64,000 nt of DNA from CAYSBE01 sp046309355 (GTDB lineage: Bacteria; Bacteroidota; Bacteroidia; UKL13-3): assembly GCA_046309355.1 (NCBI GenBank), contig JBKCPL010000029.1, positions 1 through 64,000 of the forward strand, given 5' to 3'. The translations under genes and the position numbers were made by a program. This document shows positions 7,624-17,029 of this stretch, piece by piece (within the stretch, counting starts at the first letter, position 1; every line of letters starts with the position of its first letter). The notes under the pieces were generated by a model. It worked only from the letters and a program-made list of their open reading frames with translations. It was not told the DNA's origin and searched no databases.

Positions 7624-10600
7624 TTACTTCAAAATGGATGAATGAATGAACACCGTAATTTGGGTAATTACTCCTGTTCTATTAAAAATAAGCGTACTTA
7701 TCTCTTGATTTAGATACAAAGAAGGTTGTTTACTTACACTACCGTCATGCTTTTCTATTAGAATAGCATTTTCATTTGCCAAGCTATAAATAATAGGCAC
7801 CTGACAATAAGTAAAACATAAAGAACCAATTGGAGGAGCTAGTGTTTTATGCTCTTGCTTAACCGTTACATAACGATACAAGCGTGCTTCGGTTGTAAAT
7901 TCATTTTTACGAAGCATACATGGATTAAAATAAATACGTCCTTCAGCCACAAACACCCCTAACTCACCAAATCTGCTTAACACATCTTCCTTTACTTGGC
8001 CGGTCATACCGGGTTGTTGAACGCCTTTATTAGCCGGTGTGTGCGAATAAGGATCTGTTGGAAATGCACCATATAAGGAAGGAGACTTATGCACCCCAAT
8101 TCCTTCACTAATTTCGTAGTAATGCTCCAATAACTTTCCAATTACATCCGGATTTTCTTTAGACTCCATGGCGTTTAAACATACTTCTTGTACGGCCAAT
8201 TGCAACTTTGAAACCATGTGCCAATAAATAGAACCCAATCCTTCATAACCATAAAATGTGCCTGAGCGGCCAGTAAATGATTTGTGATCAAACACCTGCT
8301 CATACAATGCCAATACCATGTGTTTTTCCTGCTCCACTAATTGGCCATATTTTTCAGCATTCAATTTAAACAAGGCATGATGCAAATCATCGGCATTTTT
8401 AAAGTTACCATTAAAACGACATACACCATGAATATCTTGCTCAACAATAGCATAATCGTTTGCAGCCAGCAATGTTTGTAATAGGGTTGATTGTTGAATG
8501 GCTGATGCAGGAATTTTATTTTTCTCCAAAAACTTAGGAAGATTTTTGTTTGGATATAACAAATAACTAAACTGATCATGGCGGAACAATCGGCTTTGTT
8601 TCATGCTGTTTAATAATTGCAAACTTTCATTAGCCGAAAGATAACCAGAACTGAGCACGGCAACTTGCCCTTCGAGCATTTCACTTAAGTGCGAAATAGC
8701 AATACCATCTTTGTGTATGCTCATTAAATTATATGCATGGTACATATTATCAGCTCGTTTATTTACTTTAATGGTATGCTCAATAAAGTTTAAACTTACT
8801 TTTATAAATGCTTTGATTCTGCGATAAGAAAGTGTTCGTTTCTCACCCCAAAAAGATTGCTTATAAATATGACTTCGATAGTCGCTGGCTGCTTCGCCTA
8901 AGTCATATAAAATTTGTTTTCGTTGTTGATCATTGAGTCCGCCATGCAGAAAGGTCTCATGGGTATCAAAAACTGCATGTACTTTTTTGAAATAAATAAT
9001 CAGTTCGTTTGATATTTCAACTCGTTCTTCAGACGTTTGAAGCAACATCTGATCAAAAAACACCAAAAACCTTCGTAGGTAATAGAGAGTTACCATAGAA
9101 ACACCATTCCCTACCAGTGCATTATTGGCATCGTTCCATTCAGGGCGTTGGGTATTCATCCAGATTCCGGCATCTGGAACGAAGTTAGAGAGCTTGGATA
9201 AAACAGTAGCCAGTATTTTTTCAATAAAATTTACTGTATATATCTTTTGATTTTGGGCCACTAAAAGCGTAGCATCTGATCCGATTGCATTACGTTCATG
9301 GCGGATTTTGGCATCTAGTTTCGAATCAAATTCAATGGTATCTTTTGCATTCTTTACAATATCGGTAAATCCTTTGATTTTATAGGGAATATTCGCGTAT
9401 ACAAATACATCATCATGAAAGGTATGAGCCAATTTACCAGGATAATGTTTCTCATTTATTTCTAATAATTTGAGTAGGTATATAATCTGATGATCACCCC
9501 AGTATCCGATATACGACCATGGATTATCGTGTTCTACCGTTTCCCAATCAAAACCATCTTTGCTAAGACGGTAAGGGTTATATCCTTCAAATGTTGTAGC
9601 ATTTAAAAACTTATGAATCATTGCTTTCGTAAATGCCGGAAACGAAATAGACAAGGCCTCCCAGTTTTGGAAAATATCTCTCCAATTGCCTTCATAATTC
9701 AATATTTTGGTATGTGTAACGGCATTGTGAGTATGAATCGAAAATTTATTCCATGGCCTACTTGGATCACCATGACGTCTACTGAATTTCAAAGGTAAGT
9801 ATTCAGTACATAGGCGTACAAAGTTCTTGTCATCAACAGAACTACTAATAGTTTCCAATTCAAAAACAGAAAACGTTACCGGCAAACTTTCTAATACTTT
9901 CTGGTGCTTTTCGTAAACGTATTTATTGGCCGCTATTATAGATTTAATAAAATCTGCTTTTTCAATTTCGTAGTTATAGTCAAAAACTCCCCCTCGCATA
10001 ATGTTGAATAACGTATTTGAAAAATGCCGAGTATCTCGATATACATCATTCGAAATCTGAATGGCATCAGCCGAAGCATTTAATTCTATCAAGCGTTTAG
10101 ATCCTAGCTCAATATCATTTAAGATATTCTGATAAAGGTTTGGATTGGATTTAATCTGATGTATTAGATCAACCACCTGGGCCTGACTCTGATTAACATC
10201 AGCTACAATTATCCACTGTTTTTTGTTGTTGGGAGTCAATACTACTTCTTCAACAACAAAATATGCACCTCGTTCGGCTTTTATATCCTCTTCTTGTGCT
10301 ATGTATTCACCGTTTCTAAATGCATCCAATTGCAAAGATGATAACAAGTAAGTTGGCTTTTCTAACCCCAGTGACCAAGCGACATTAGCTATTAGTGATT
10401 CACTAGGTTCTGCTCTATCTACAATAACTGCACTAAGTGCAAAAACACCTAAACCAGATTCCACATCTAACTCATTTCGCTTATACGCATCTACTAAAAT
10501 GCTGGTAGTATTTTGCAAGTCACTACTTACACCATTAGGCATTATGTTTTGTAGGCCATCTAGTAGGTGTATTTGAATATCTTGATTACCGGTATTTTCT

Positions 10601-11073
10601 AATGTAGATTTACGAATAAATCCGTAAAGATTGCTTGTATTCCATTCGTATCGGAAAGTGAGTGAAAAATGATGATTAATCTCTTCAAAGATGATTTTAT
10701 TCCCGATAGTATTCTTGTACAGATTTCGGGTAATTGGGTACAGATTTGAATACCTATATGAGAACGGTTCCCACACTAGTTTTTTACCGTTTTGTATTAT
10801 TTGAAAAATACTTTTAGATCCGGTGACATCATACGATTCGGTGATTTTATCAGCAGTATAATATGGGAACAAAGCACAATCTGCATTTTTGCGTCCTGCT
10901 GTAATTCCGCCATTATTTGAAAGAAATAACCAATGATTGGAATCACTTACCACACTCATAAAAAACGGACGCATTTCATTGTGATTGGTAATACAGAAAA
11001 AGTATTCCCCATCTAATTCCACTTGTTTAATGCCCACTCCGGCATATTCTTTAATTTCTTTTTGGCTTAACAT
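7624..11073 (-). CDS. Beta-1,3-oligoglucan phosphorylase, GH149-like
   Basis: 1149 residues without a signal peptide, so cytoplasmic. The architecture is that of the GH94-related phosphorylases: an N-terminal beta-sandwich (about 1-330), a helical (alpha/alpha)6 domain, and a C-terminal jelly roll. The segment RPEWNDANNALVGNG (about 643-657) contains the expected catalytic acid Asp648. The length, far above the roughly 800 residues of cellobiose phosphorylases, matches GH149 (or the related GH161) beta-1,3-glucan phosphorylases. The reaction is phosphorolysis of laminari-oligosaccharides to glucose 1-phosphate, saving ATP. The GH16/GH17/GH30/symporter neighbourhood agrees. The choice of GH149 over GH161 rests on phylum and context and needs a profile search. 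Confidence 0.82.
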   Translation of the reverse strand: MLSQKEIKEYAGVGIKQVELDGEYFFCITNHNEMRPFFMSVVSDSNHWLFLSNNGGITAGRKNADCALFPYYTADKITESYDVTGSKSIFQIIQNGKKLVWEPFSYRYSNLYPITRNLYKNTIGNKIIFEEINHHFSLTFRYEWNTSNLYGFIRKSTLENTGNQDIQIHLLDGLQNIMPNGVSSDLQNTTSILVDAYKRNELDVESGLGVFALSAVIVDRAEPSESLIANVAWSLGLEKPTYLLSSLQLDAFRNGEYIAQEEDIKAERGAYFVVEEVVLTPNNKKQWIIVADVNQSQAQVVDLIHQIKSNPNLYQNILNDIELGSKRLIELNASADAIQISNDVYRDTRHFSNTLFNIMRGGVFDYNYEIEKADFIKSIIAANKYVYEKHQKVLESLPVTFSVFELETISSSVDDKNFVRLCTEYLPLKFSRRHGDPSRPWNKFSIHTHNAVTHTKILNYEGNWRDIFQNWEALSISFPAFTKAMIHKFLNATTFEGYNPYRLSKDGFDWETVEHDNPWSYIGYWGDHQIIYLLKLLEINEKHYPGKLAHTFHDDVFVYANIPYKIKGFTDIVKNAKDTIEFDSKLDAKIRHERNAIGSDATLLVAQNQKIYTVNFIEKILATVLSKLSNFVPDAGIWMNTQRPEWNDANNALVGNGVSMVTLYYLRRFLVFFDQMLLQTSEERVEISNELIIYFKKVHAVFDTHETFLHGGLNDQQRKQILYDLGEAASDYRSHIYKQSFWGEKRTLSYRRIKAFIKVSLNFIEHTIKVNKRADNMYHAYNLMSIHKDGIAISHLSEMLEGQVAVLSSGYLSANESLQLLNSMKQSRLFRHDQFSYLLYPNKNLPKFLEKNKIPASAIQQSTLLQTLLAANDYAIVEQDIHGVCRFNGNFKNADDLHHALFKLNAEKYGQLVEQEKHMVLALYEQVFDHKSFTGRSGTFYGYEGLGSIYWHMVSKLQLAVQEVCLNAMESKENPDVIGKLLEHYYEISEGIGVHKSPSLYGAFPTDPYSHTPANKGVQQPGMTGQVKEDVLSRFGELGVFVAEGRIYFNPCMLRKNEFTTEARLYRYVTVKQEHKTLAPPIGSLCFTYCQVPIIYSLANENAILIEKHDGSVSKQPSLYLNQEISTLIFNRTGVITQITVFIHSSILK

Positions 11074-11160
11074 GATAGTTTACTTCTTCACAAAAAAATA
11101 ATTATAAAACAAGGCCACTCTTACATCAATTTAAAAATAAATAAGCACAACGTATTGTGT

Positions 11161-11976
11161 TTATAATTCTTTGTAGACCCTTACATAATCGACAGTCATT
11201 GTTACCGGAAATGGTGTATATTCATTTGGAGGTCCAACAAAATTTCCACCCACTGCAATATTTAATATAATAAAAAAGGGTTGATTATAAACCCATTCGC
11301 CAGGTACTTGATCACGTGTTATTCTTTTGAACAAATAATTATTGACAAAGAAGTCAATTTTACTATCGTTCCACTCAACTGCATATGTATAAAAATCACT
11401 ATCAAATCTTCCATTTTGAAGTGCATATGGCGCAGTGATGGCTAATCCACCTGAGTAACCTGGACCGTGAATTGAGCCATAGGTAATATTAGAAAACTTA
11501 CCTTTTTGCTCCATGATATCAATTTCACCACATTGAGGCCAATTTACAGCTCTTATATTATTACCTAACATCCAAAAGGCCGGCCAAATACCAGATCCGG
11601 TAGGTGTTTTGATACGTGCCTCAATCTTACCATACTTAGCTGAAAATAACCCTTCGGTTTTGATACGTGCCGATGTGTATCGACCAATATTATCTTTTAG
11701 TGCCCGAATTAACAAATGTCCGTTTCCGTCTAAAGATGCGTTTTGTGGATTATTGGTATACGTTTGAAGTTCATTGTTGCCCCACCCATTTTGTCCGGTA
11801 CCTAAGTCGTAGATCCAGTTTGCTTTATTAGGTACAGTGCCAGAATCTCCGTCAAAATCGTCACTCCAAACCAGTTCAAATTTGCGTTCAGGCAACGTTT
11901 GTATAGGGTCAACCTCGCAACTTGTAAAAAATACGACTAGGGTAGCAATAATTATTGTTGTATTTAAGGTATTCAT
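11161..11976 (-). CDS. GH16-family endo-beta-1,3-glucanase (laminarinase) lipoprotein
   Basis: 271 residues, essentially one catalytic domain. Signal peptide with lipobox FTSC (Cys20). The beta-jelly-roll holds the GH16 signature GEIDIMEQKG with nucleophile E151, assisting D153 and acid/base E156, and typical flanking features (WSDDFDG at 37, IWPAFWMLG at 130). The bacterial laminarinase type (GH16_3) is the best fit: it cuts internal beta-1,3 bonds and would make the first cuts at the cell surface. It lies 87 bases before the phosphorylase and 31 bases after the binding-lipoprotein gene. Confidence 0.93.
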   Translation of the reverse strand: MNTLNTTIIIATLVVFFTSCEVDPIQTLPERKFELVWSDDFDGDSGTVPNKANWIYDLGTGQNGWGNNELQTYTNNPQNASLDGNGHLLIRALKDNIGRYTSARIKTEGLFSAKYGKIEARIKTPTGSGIWPAFWMLGNNIRAVNWPQCGEIDIMEQKGKFSNITYGSIHGPGYSGGLAITAPYALQNGRFDSDFYTYAVEWNDSKIDFFVNNYLFKRITRDQVPGEWVYNQPFFIILNIAVGGNFVGPPNEYTPFPVTMTVDYVRVYKEL

Positions 11977-12007
11977 TTATTTTATCTTTTATAATGTAAT
12001 GCTGAAA

Positions 12008-13417
12008 TTATTTGTAGAAGTATATATTATCTAAAATAAAATTTGGCCCACCGGTAACGATGATAGCTCCAAGGTTATCTTTTTGGTTAAGGATAGCTCC
12101 ACTGAGCGGAATATCAAATGATTTCCAAACACCTGATTGAAAACCGCTAAGTGTAGTTCGTAAATCTTTATCATCACCCAGCGGGTTTCCTGTATTCACA
12201 TCGGTTTCGATTATTTTATTCGCACCAATATCTCGTATTTGAATACCTATTGAAGTAGAAGCATTTTCTACATAGGCATCTATGTGTAGAAAACCCAAAG
12301 TAGATGCATCGACAGGGTTCTCGGTAAACATAATTCCTGTATAATTATTATTGATGTATTGCGCTACTTGGCCGGTGCGGGTAGTAAGTATTTCAGTTAC
12401 GGTAGTTGATCCCCCAAAACCCGGAGAAAAATTACTGGTAGTAGCGTTGATATAAACATCACTGAATATAGATTTTACATCGCCTTGAGCTCGAGTAGGT
12501 ATTGGAGAAGCGGCCAATTCGCCTTTGCAATCAACAACGAGTTTTCCTTTAGCTTTACTACCATTCACTAGCGCAGTAATCTCTGAAATACCAACACCCA
12601 ACACGTTTACAGTTCCATTGGCATCTACACTAGCTACATTTGGATTTGAACTTACATAGGTAAAATAAGCCGATGAGGATAGCACCTTCACATCTTGACC
12701 GTTCACTAAATTATAAATATGACTTTTACCTGATATTGCAATTGATGAGCCTACAAAAGCCTTAACAGTGCTCACTTGTCCATCTATAATACTAGACGTT
12801 GGATTCCCAATATTTCCCAGTTTTTCAAACTTTAGTTCATCAAACCAAAGTACATACCCCAATCCATTTGTGGACTGCGTACCTGCTGCAAACCAAAATA
12901 CACCTCGTTCATTGGTTAACATGGAAGGATTAGGAATCGGAATGATTACTTTTCTCCAATTGGTACCCACATTAACATTTTGTACCGACACTTGATTTTT
13001 ATCTCCTAAGTAATCAATACCAAATCCAACATCACCAAGACTCACTCCGGTTGATGCTTTCACGTAGAAAGTAAGGGCATCGTACCCCGAAAGATTACGT
13101 CCGGCTCCATCTATTCTGAAAATTGCTCCTGCGTAATTTCCGGTCGGATCGGTGTTGTTTGGTACATCAATGCGAATAGAAGCGCTACTCTCAAAACCTT
13201 CTTTTAAATCAACCGAAAAAACATCGGGTTTTGCATTGGCAAACGGGAAGTAAAAGTTAGAACCTAAACCAATAAAATTGTCTGTAAAAATAGCTGCTGT
13301 AGTGGCAGTCGATGCCAAAACAGCATCTTCAGATAATTCCCTTTCACAACTCCAACCTAACATGGCGATTGAAGATAAACTCAGTATAATCTTAGTTTTG
13401 TATGCTGCAGTATTCAT
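12008..13417 (-). CDS. Surface lipoprotein with Ig-like (Big2) and binding domains; probable glycan-binding protein
   Basis: 469 residues. The lipobox GWSC (Cys24) is followed by acidic residues (ERELSED), a feature seen in surface-exported lipoproteins of Bacteroidota. An N-terminal beta-sandwich (about 40-205) is followed by a bacterial Ig-like domain (about 215-300, with SSNPNVASVDANGTV) and a second beta-sandwich (about 310-469) similar in opening motif and ending to the domains duplicated in the T9SS protein at 719-2548. No catalytic pair is visible. In loci with SusC/SusD such a gene would be called a surface glycan-binding protein. Here it stands second in the operon without a SusD and may be the main substrate-capturing component. 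Confidence 0.8.
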   Translation of the reverse strand: MNTAAYKTKIILSLSSIAMLGWSCERELSEDAVLASTATTAAIFTDNFIGLGSNFYFPFANAKPDVFSVDLKEGFESSASIRIDVPNNTDPTGNYAGAIFRIDGAGRNLSGYDALTFYVKASTGVSLGDVGFGIDYLGDKNQVSVQNVNVGTNWRKVIIPIPNPSMLTNERGVFWFAAGTQSTNGLGYVLWFDELKFEKLGNIGNPTSSIIDGQVSTVKAFVGSSIAISGKSHIYNLVNGQDVKVLSSSAYFTYVSSNPNVASVDANGTVNVLGVGISEITALVNGSKAKGKLVVDCKGELAASPIPTRAQGDVKSIFSDVYINATTSNFSPGFGGSTTVTEILTTRTGQVAQYINNNYTGIMFTENPVDASTLGFLHIDAYVENASTSIGIQIRDIGANKIIETDVNTGNPLGDDKDLRTTLSGFQSGVWKSFDIPLSGAILNQKDNLGAIIVTGGPNFILDNIYFYK

Positions 13418-13441
13418 TATGTTTACTTTTTTGAGTAGTAA

Positions 13442-16400
13442 TTAATTATTAATATTTATTTGAATATATGTTCGAAATTCCCATTCATTCCCGTTTGGAA
13501 ACCCTATAGCATTTGGGTCAGGAACAAACTGCCCTAAGACATTCAATGTTGTTGTAGGTGCATACCTGTTAGAGTACTTATTCAACGTACGATAAGTTCC
13601 GCGTACGCCTATTTTACTACCCGGTAGCATAAACCAATCGGGTTTACTAACTTCGATGGACCAATCTCCAATCAACTGCAGGGGGAATGTTTGATTAAAA
13701 TCTCTGTGGTAATCAAACGGGCCCCAATCATCAATTTTAAGCATAGTAATCAATTTCATTTTTCTGTAAATGGTACGTACATCCACACCATAACGATGAA
13801 TGGTACGTGCATCACTTCCGTTGGCTTGTCCATTACCTAAATACGCATTAGCAATCATACCAAATTGAGGATTAACTTTAGACACCACTCTGGCATTCAA
13901 TTCCCATAAATCTTGAGCGGGTGCTGAATTAGGAAATGCAAACGTAGTTCTTCCATTAGCAAGAATCCCAATGGCTGCATCTTGCACCGTTGGTAAATGG
14001 CGGTAAATAAAACCAGCACTCATAGCCAATGTCGCATCTTCCATTCTATCATTATCCCATTCATACATCCATGTAGCAGGTGTAGGATCATAACTGACTA
14101 AAAGTTCGCCTGCCATAGTTTCTCTATTTCCTCTCACTGAAAATGGATCTTCCAGTATGTTTCTTGGACGTGCCGGTGCAGAAAATTCAGGTCCTATCGG
14201 ACCCACCAATGGTTTTTGATACAAAAAGTTTGGCGCAACTTGTAATTTCCCTATGTTATAGGTAAATCCGGTTAGTACATTGTACATATTTCCACTACCA
14301 ACATCTTTCAATACCCAGCCGGTAAATGTTTTGGTTTGATCGATACCTCCATTGGCAACCAAGCCCATGTACGATGTAAGTCCATACCAATTGATTGGGC
14401 CTCTTGAGAATGTCACTTTAATTTTCCCCCCAAAATTATCTGTGCTTTTAATTTTATCATCATAGACTACATCGTTTTCAATCATTTGGAATACTCTGCC
14501 GTTAAGCGGCTGACCTGCCCAAATTCCACCTATATTGAAAGAGAAATTTTCGATCTTTTTAGCAACCATAACAGAAAAACGCCTGGTTTTAGGAATAGGT
14601 ACCGCAAATGAACTCTGTAAATTGGTTCGCTGTACTATATCCTCATGAAAAATTCCGGTTACATCAAAACCTGCTACTTGTTTGCTATACTTTAATAAAA
14701 ACGCAGGGTTGGCACCCCACCATAACTCCGGGCCAAATGCTGCTTTTAATCCTTTAAACTTTTTCTTCCCTTCTACTTCAAAACCAAACGGGGCAATACC
14801 ATTATAGATATCAATATTAGGTCCGTAATTCGCCTCCGGATACAAGCCAAAAAAATCACCTTCATACCCCCAATGGTAATGACCTGTGCGATAAAAACCC
14901 GTAAGTTTAAAATCTCTTGCTTCCCAACTGTAACTTGCTCTGTACAATTGCACGCGGTTATTATCAGAAATCTGTTGGGGGCCATTTGGCGTTAATACAA
15001 TAACGGGTCTACCTCGGTTTTCATAAAATATTTCATCAATAGGTTTTGTAGCTACATTGCCTAAAATATTAATTTGCACGTTGGCTTTCATATTCGGAGC
15101 AGGCCTTGCGGTTACGCCAATATTAAACGACTCCATGTGATCAAACCCTTGTGCATTAGGAAATGTGGTGGTATTATTTGGGTTAGCCGTGGGTGGTGTT
15201 GTAATTAAACTGCCACCTGTGTAGTAGGTATTGAAGTTGGCTTGCAAATTACTTAAGTACAATTTGCCTTTATCTTTTGATTCCAGAACAGCTTTATCAC
15301 CTCTGGCTTTTAAGGTATACTCGGTTGATGTAAATCCATTGAATAGACGATTAATCGTTTCTAGAGACTCAGTATACGGGTTTATTCGATGAATACTTTG
15401 TAATGCATAATAAGCTGCCCTTGGATACAAATCGTATGTGCCATTTTCATTTGTTTGCCCTTTTGCACAGATACCAAACCATTCTTCATTCATGTTATTT
15501 TCGCCTAGTATAAAATCATTTTGGTATCCTCCGTTCGACCATGATGGCGTAATATCGTGCTCGTCTAAATTAATAGTTTGACCTGTTTTCCACCAACCAT
15601 CACTGAATTGAAAAGTAAAACCGCCCAAACTAATCTCATACTTACCAAGCCCTGCTGCGTTTTCATAAATTTCTTTCCAATTACTCATCAATACTTTAGT
15701 TTGGTATTCTTGATCTTCAGAGTTCGTTAATGTGTTGTAGGCATCAGAACCAAATTCTGTTAGCAAAACAGGCATATTCAGCTCATTTTTTACTCTGCTG
15801 TATAAATCTGTAAACGTACTTCCACGATAACAGTTAATACCTAAAATATCTACATCCTTACATTCTTTAGCAAGAATTTCCAAGAACAATAAATCACCGT
15901 TGCAAATTGCAACAGGATGGTTTTTATCAATAGCTTTTAACTCTTTAGCAGCATCATTAAACAACTTATAAAGATGATAGGCGCTTTTTGTGGATTGCCT
16001 ATCTGCAAAAGGAATATTTTCGGTTTCAGCACCTCTCCAAAACAATCCATAGTTATTCTCATTACCTAATAAATACATGAGAAGTCCCGGAGTTTCCTTG
16101 TATTGAGTGACCAATTCCTTCGTTTCTTTCAGGAGCAGCTCTCTTACCAATGGGTTCGCATAATCAGTATTGGGCTCCCATTTAGCATTTATAGTTAGTC
16201 CATATCGACCGAAGGAATGATTAAGCATAGTATAAATACCGTAGTTTTCATATATGTATTTTATCCATTTTGCCGGCACTCCTGTGTATTGTCTGATTAC
16301 ATTAACATTCATGTTTTTTAACAGCTGCATTTCATTATCTAAAGCAGCCATAATTATATCATCAGATTGCCTCCATAAACTGTAGTTATAATTAGTACCG

Positions 16401-16561
16401 ATAGGAAAATAGTCCCAATTCATACCATTCACAAAGGTTAAGTTTCCATTAACAGTAAGTGCAAATCCATTTCCTGATTTTACCACTTGAACATGATTTT
16501 GTTGTGCACATGTAAGCATGGGCAATAAGTATAAAAAATAGTGTAGAAATCTGTTTTTCAT
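13442..16561 (-). CDS. Glycosidase (clan GH-A TIM barrel) fused to an outer-membrane beta-barrel
   Basis: 1039 residues. A signal peptide (about 1-20) leads to a TIM-barrel glycosidase similar to the catalytic part of GH2/GH5-type enzymes (about 25-400): VNGMNWDYFP, LLKNMNVNVIRQY, acid/base E168 (LLGNENNYG) and nucleophile E269 (LLTEFGSDAY). From about residue 430 to the end the sequence changes to alternating aromatic/polar strands with short turns and long loops (for example FKLTGFYRTGHYHWGYEG), ending in a strand FRTYIQININN, as in an outer-membrane beta-barrel of perhaps 14-18 strands. It is the first gene of the glucan operon. The operon has no SusC or SusD, so the barrel may anchor the enzyme or serve as the pore. 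Exact GH family and specificity remain open. Confidence 0.8.
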   Translation of the reverse strand: MKNRFLHYFLYLLPMLTCAQQNHVQVVKSGNGFALTVNGNLTFVNGMNWDYFPIGTNYNYSLWRQSDDIIMAALDNEMQLLKNMNVNVIRQYTGVPAKWIKYIYENYGIYTMLNHSFGRYGLTINAKWEPNTDYANPLVRELLLKETKELVTQYKETPGLLMYLLGNENNYGLFWRGAETENIPFADRQSTKSAYHLYKLFNDAAKELKAIDKNHPVAICNGDLLFLEILAKECKDVDILGINCYRGSTFTDLYSRVKNELNMPVLLTEFGSDAYNTLTNSEDQEYQTKVLMSNWKEIYENAAGLGKYEISLGGFTFQFSDGWWKTGQTINLDEHDITPSWSNGGYQNDFILGENNMNEEWFGICAKGQTNENGTYDLYPRAAYYALQSIHRINPYTESLETINRLFNGFTSTEYTLKARGDKAVLESKDKGKLYLSNLQANFNTYYTGGSLITTPPTANPNNTTTFPNAQGFDHMESFNIGVTARPAPNMKANVQINILGNVATKPIDEIFYENRGRPVIVLTPNGPQQISDNNRVQLYRASYSWEARDFKLTGFYRTGHYHWGYEGDFFGLYPEANYGPNIDIYNGIAPFGFEVEGKKKFKGLKAAFGPELWWGANPAFLLKYSKQVAGFDVTGIFHEDIVQRTNLQSSFAVPIPKTRRFSVMVAKKIENFSFNIGGIWAGQPLNGRVFQMIENDVVYDDKIKSTDNFGGKIKVTFSRGPINWYGLTSYMGLVANGGIDQTKTFTGWVLKDVGSGNMYNVLTGFTYNIGKLQVAPNFLYQKPLVGPIGPEFSAPARPRNILEDPFSVRGNRETMAGELLVSYDPTPATWMYEWDNDRMEDATLAMSAGFIYRHLPTVQDAAIGILANGRTTFAFPNSAPAQDLWELNARVVSKVNPQFGMIANAYLGNGQANGSDARTIHRYGVDVRTIYRKMKLITMLKIDDWGPFDYHRDFNQTFPLQLIGDWSIEVSKPDWFMLPGSKIGVRGTYRTLNKYSNRYAPTTTLNVLGQFVPDPNAIGFPNGNEWEFRTYIQININN

Positions 16562-16639
16562 TCTAAATTGATTGGAGTTTATAGGGCCTTATTAATGATA
16601 AAATTGACTGCCGATACAATGTTACGCTTTTAAATTATG

Positions 16640-16656
16640 GTTATTTTTACTATAAC
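16640..16656. promoter_or_regulatory. Inverted repeat near the start of the glucan operon (operator candidate)
   Basis: GTTAT (16640-16644) and ATAAC (16652-16656) are inverted with a seven-base spacer and lie just downstream of the predicted -7 box of the operon. The right part, TACTATAA (16649-16656), also occurs in the palindrome between the regulator and the T9SS gene (2609-2616). The shared string is short, so a common operator is only a suggestion. Confidence 0.3.
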
Positions 16657-16664
16657 TAAGGTAA

Positions 16665-16672
16665 CAAAAATA
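16665..16672 (-). promoter_or_regulatory. Candidate -7 box for the glucan operon
   Basis: Read on the minus strand this is TATTTTTG, an exact TAnnTTTG match, about 100 bases before the start codon at 16561. No TTG was found at the expected -33 distance; the region there is a T/A run. Confidence 0.4.
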
Positions 16673-17029
16673 ATTATTTGAAAGTTAGTTTTTTTTTAAG
16701 CTTCAAGAAACCTGCCAATTACAGAATAAAAAAAGATGATAAAAAACGTATTAACTAGATGAATTGCGCACTTACACACCCAAAGCTACCCACTCACGTC
16801 TAGTTTCCGATTGGTTTGCGATTAATCCTTATCGACCAATAAAGTTGTACTAAATGGTGCCGCCTAATTTCAAGATGAATGAGAATGAATGTTTATCTAT
16901 CCTGTACGTAATATAAATGACTTGAACATGGCATACTACACAGCCTGCTGTATGCAAAAAATGCAGGATAAACTTACCTTGCAAAAAATGAGTTCACCGC
17001 ACACGTTATATGCGAAATCGACTCTCGGG

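Larger units (their letters stand above)
16562..17029. other. Divergent intergenic region between the glucan operon and a secreted protein gene
   Basis: The left part carries the promoter and operator candidates of the minus-strand operon. The segment from about 16730 to 16888 shows no gene or clear repeat. The last 141 bases are open in the frame of the downstream gene but look like leader rather than protein. No terminator was recognised. Confidence 0.5.
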
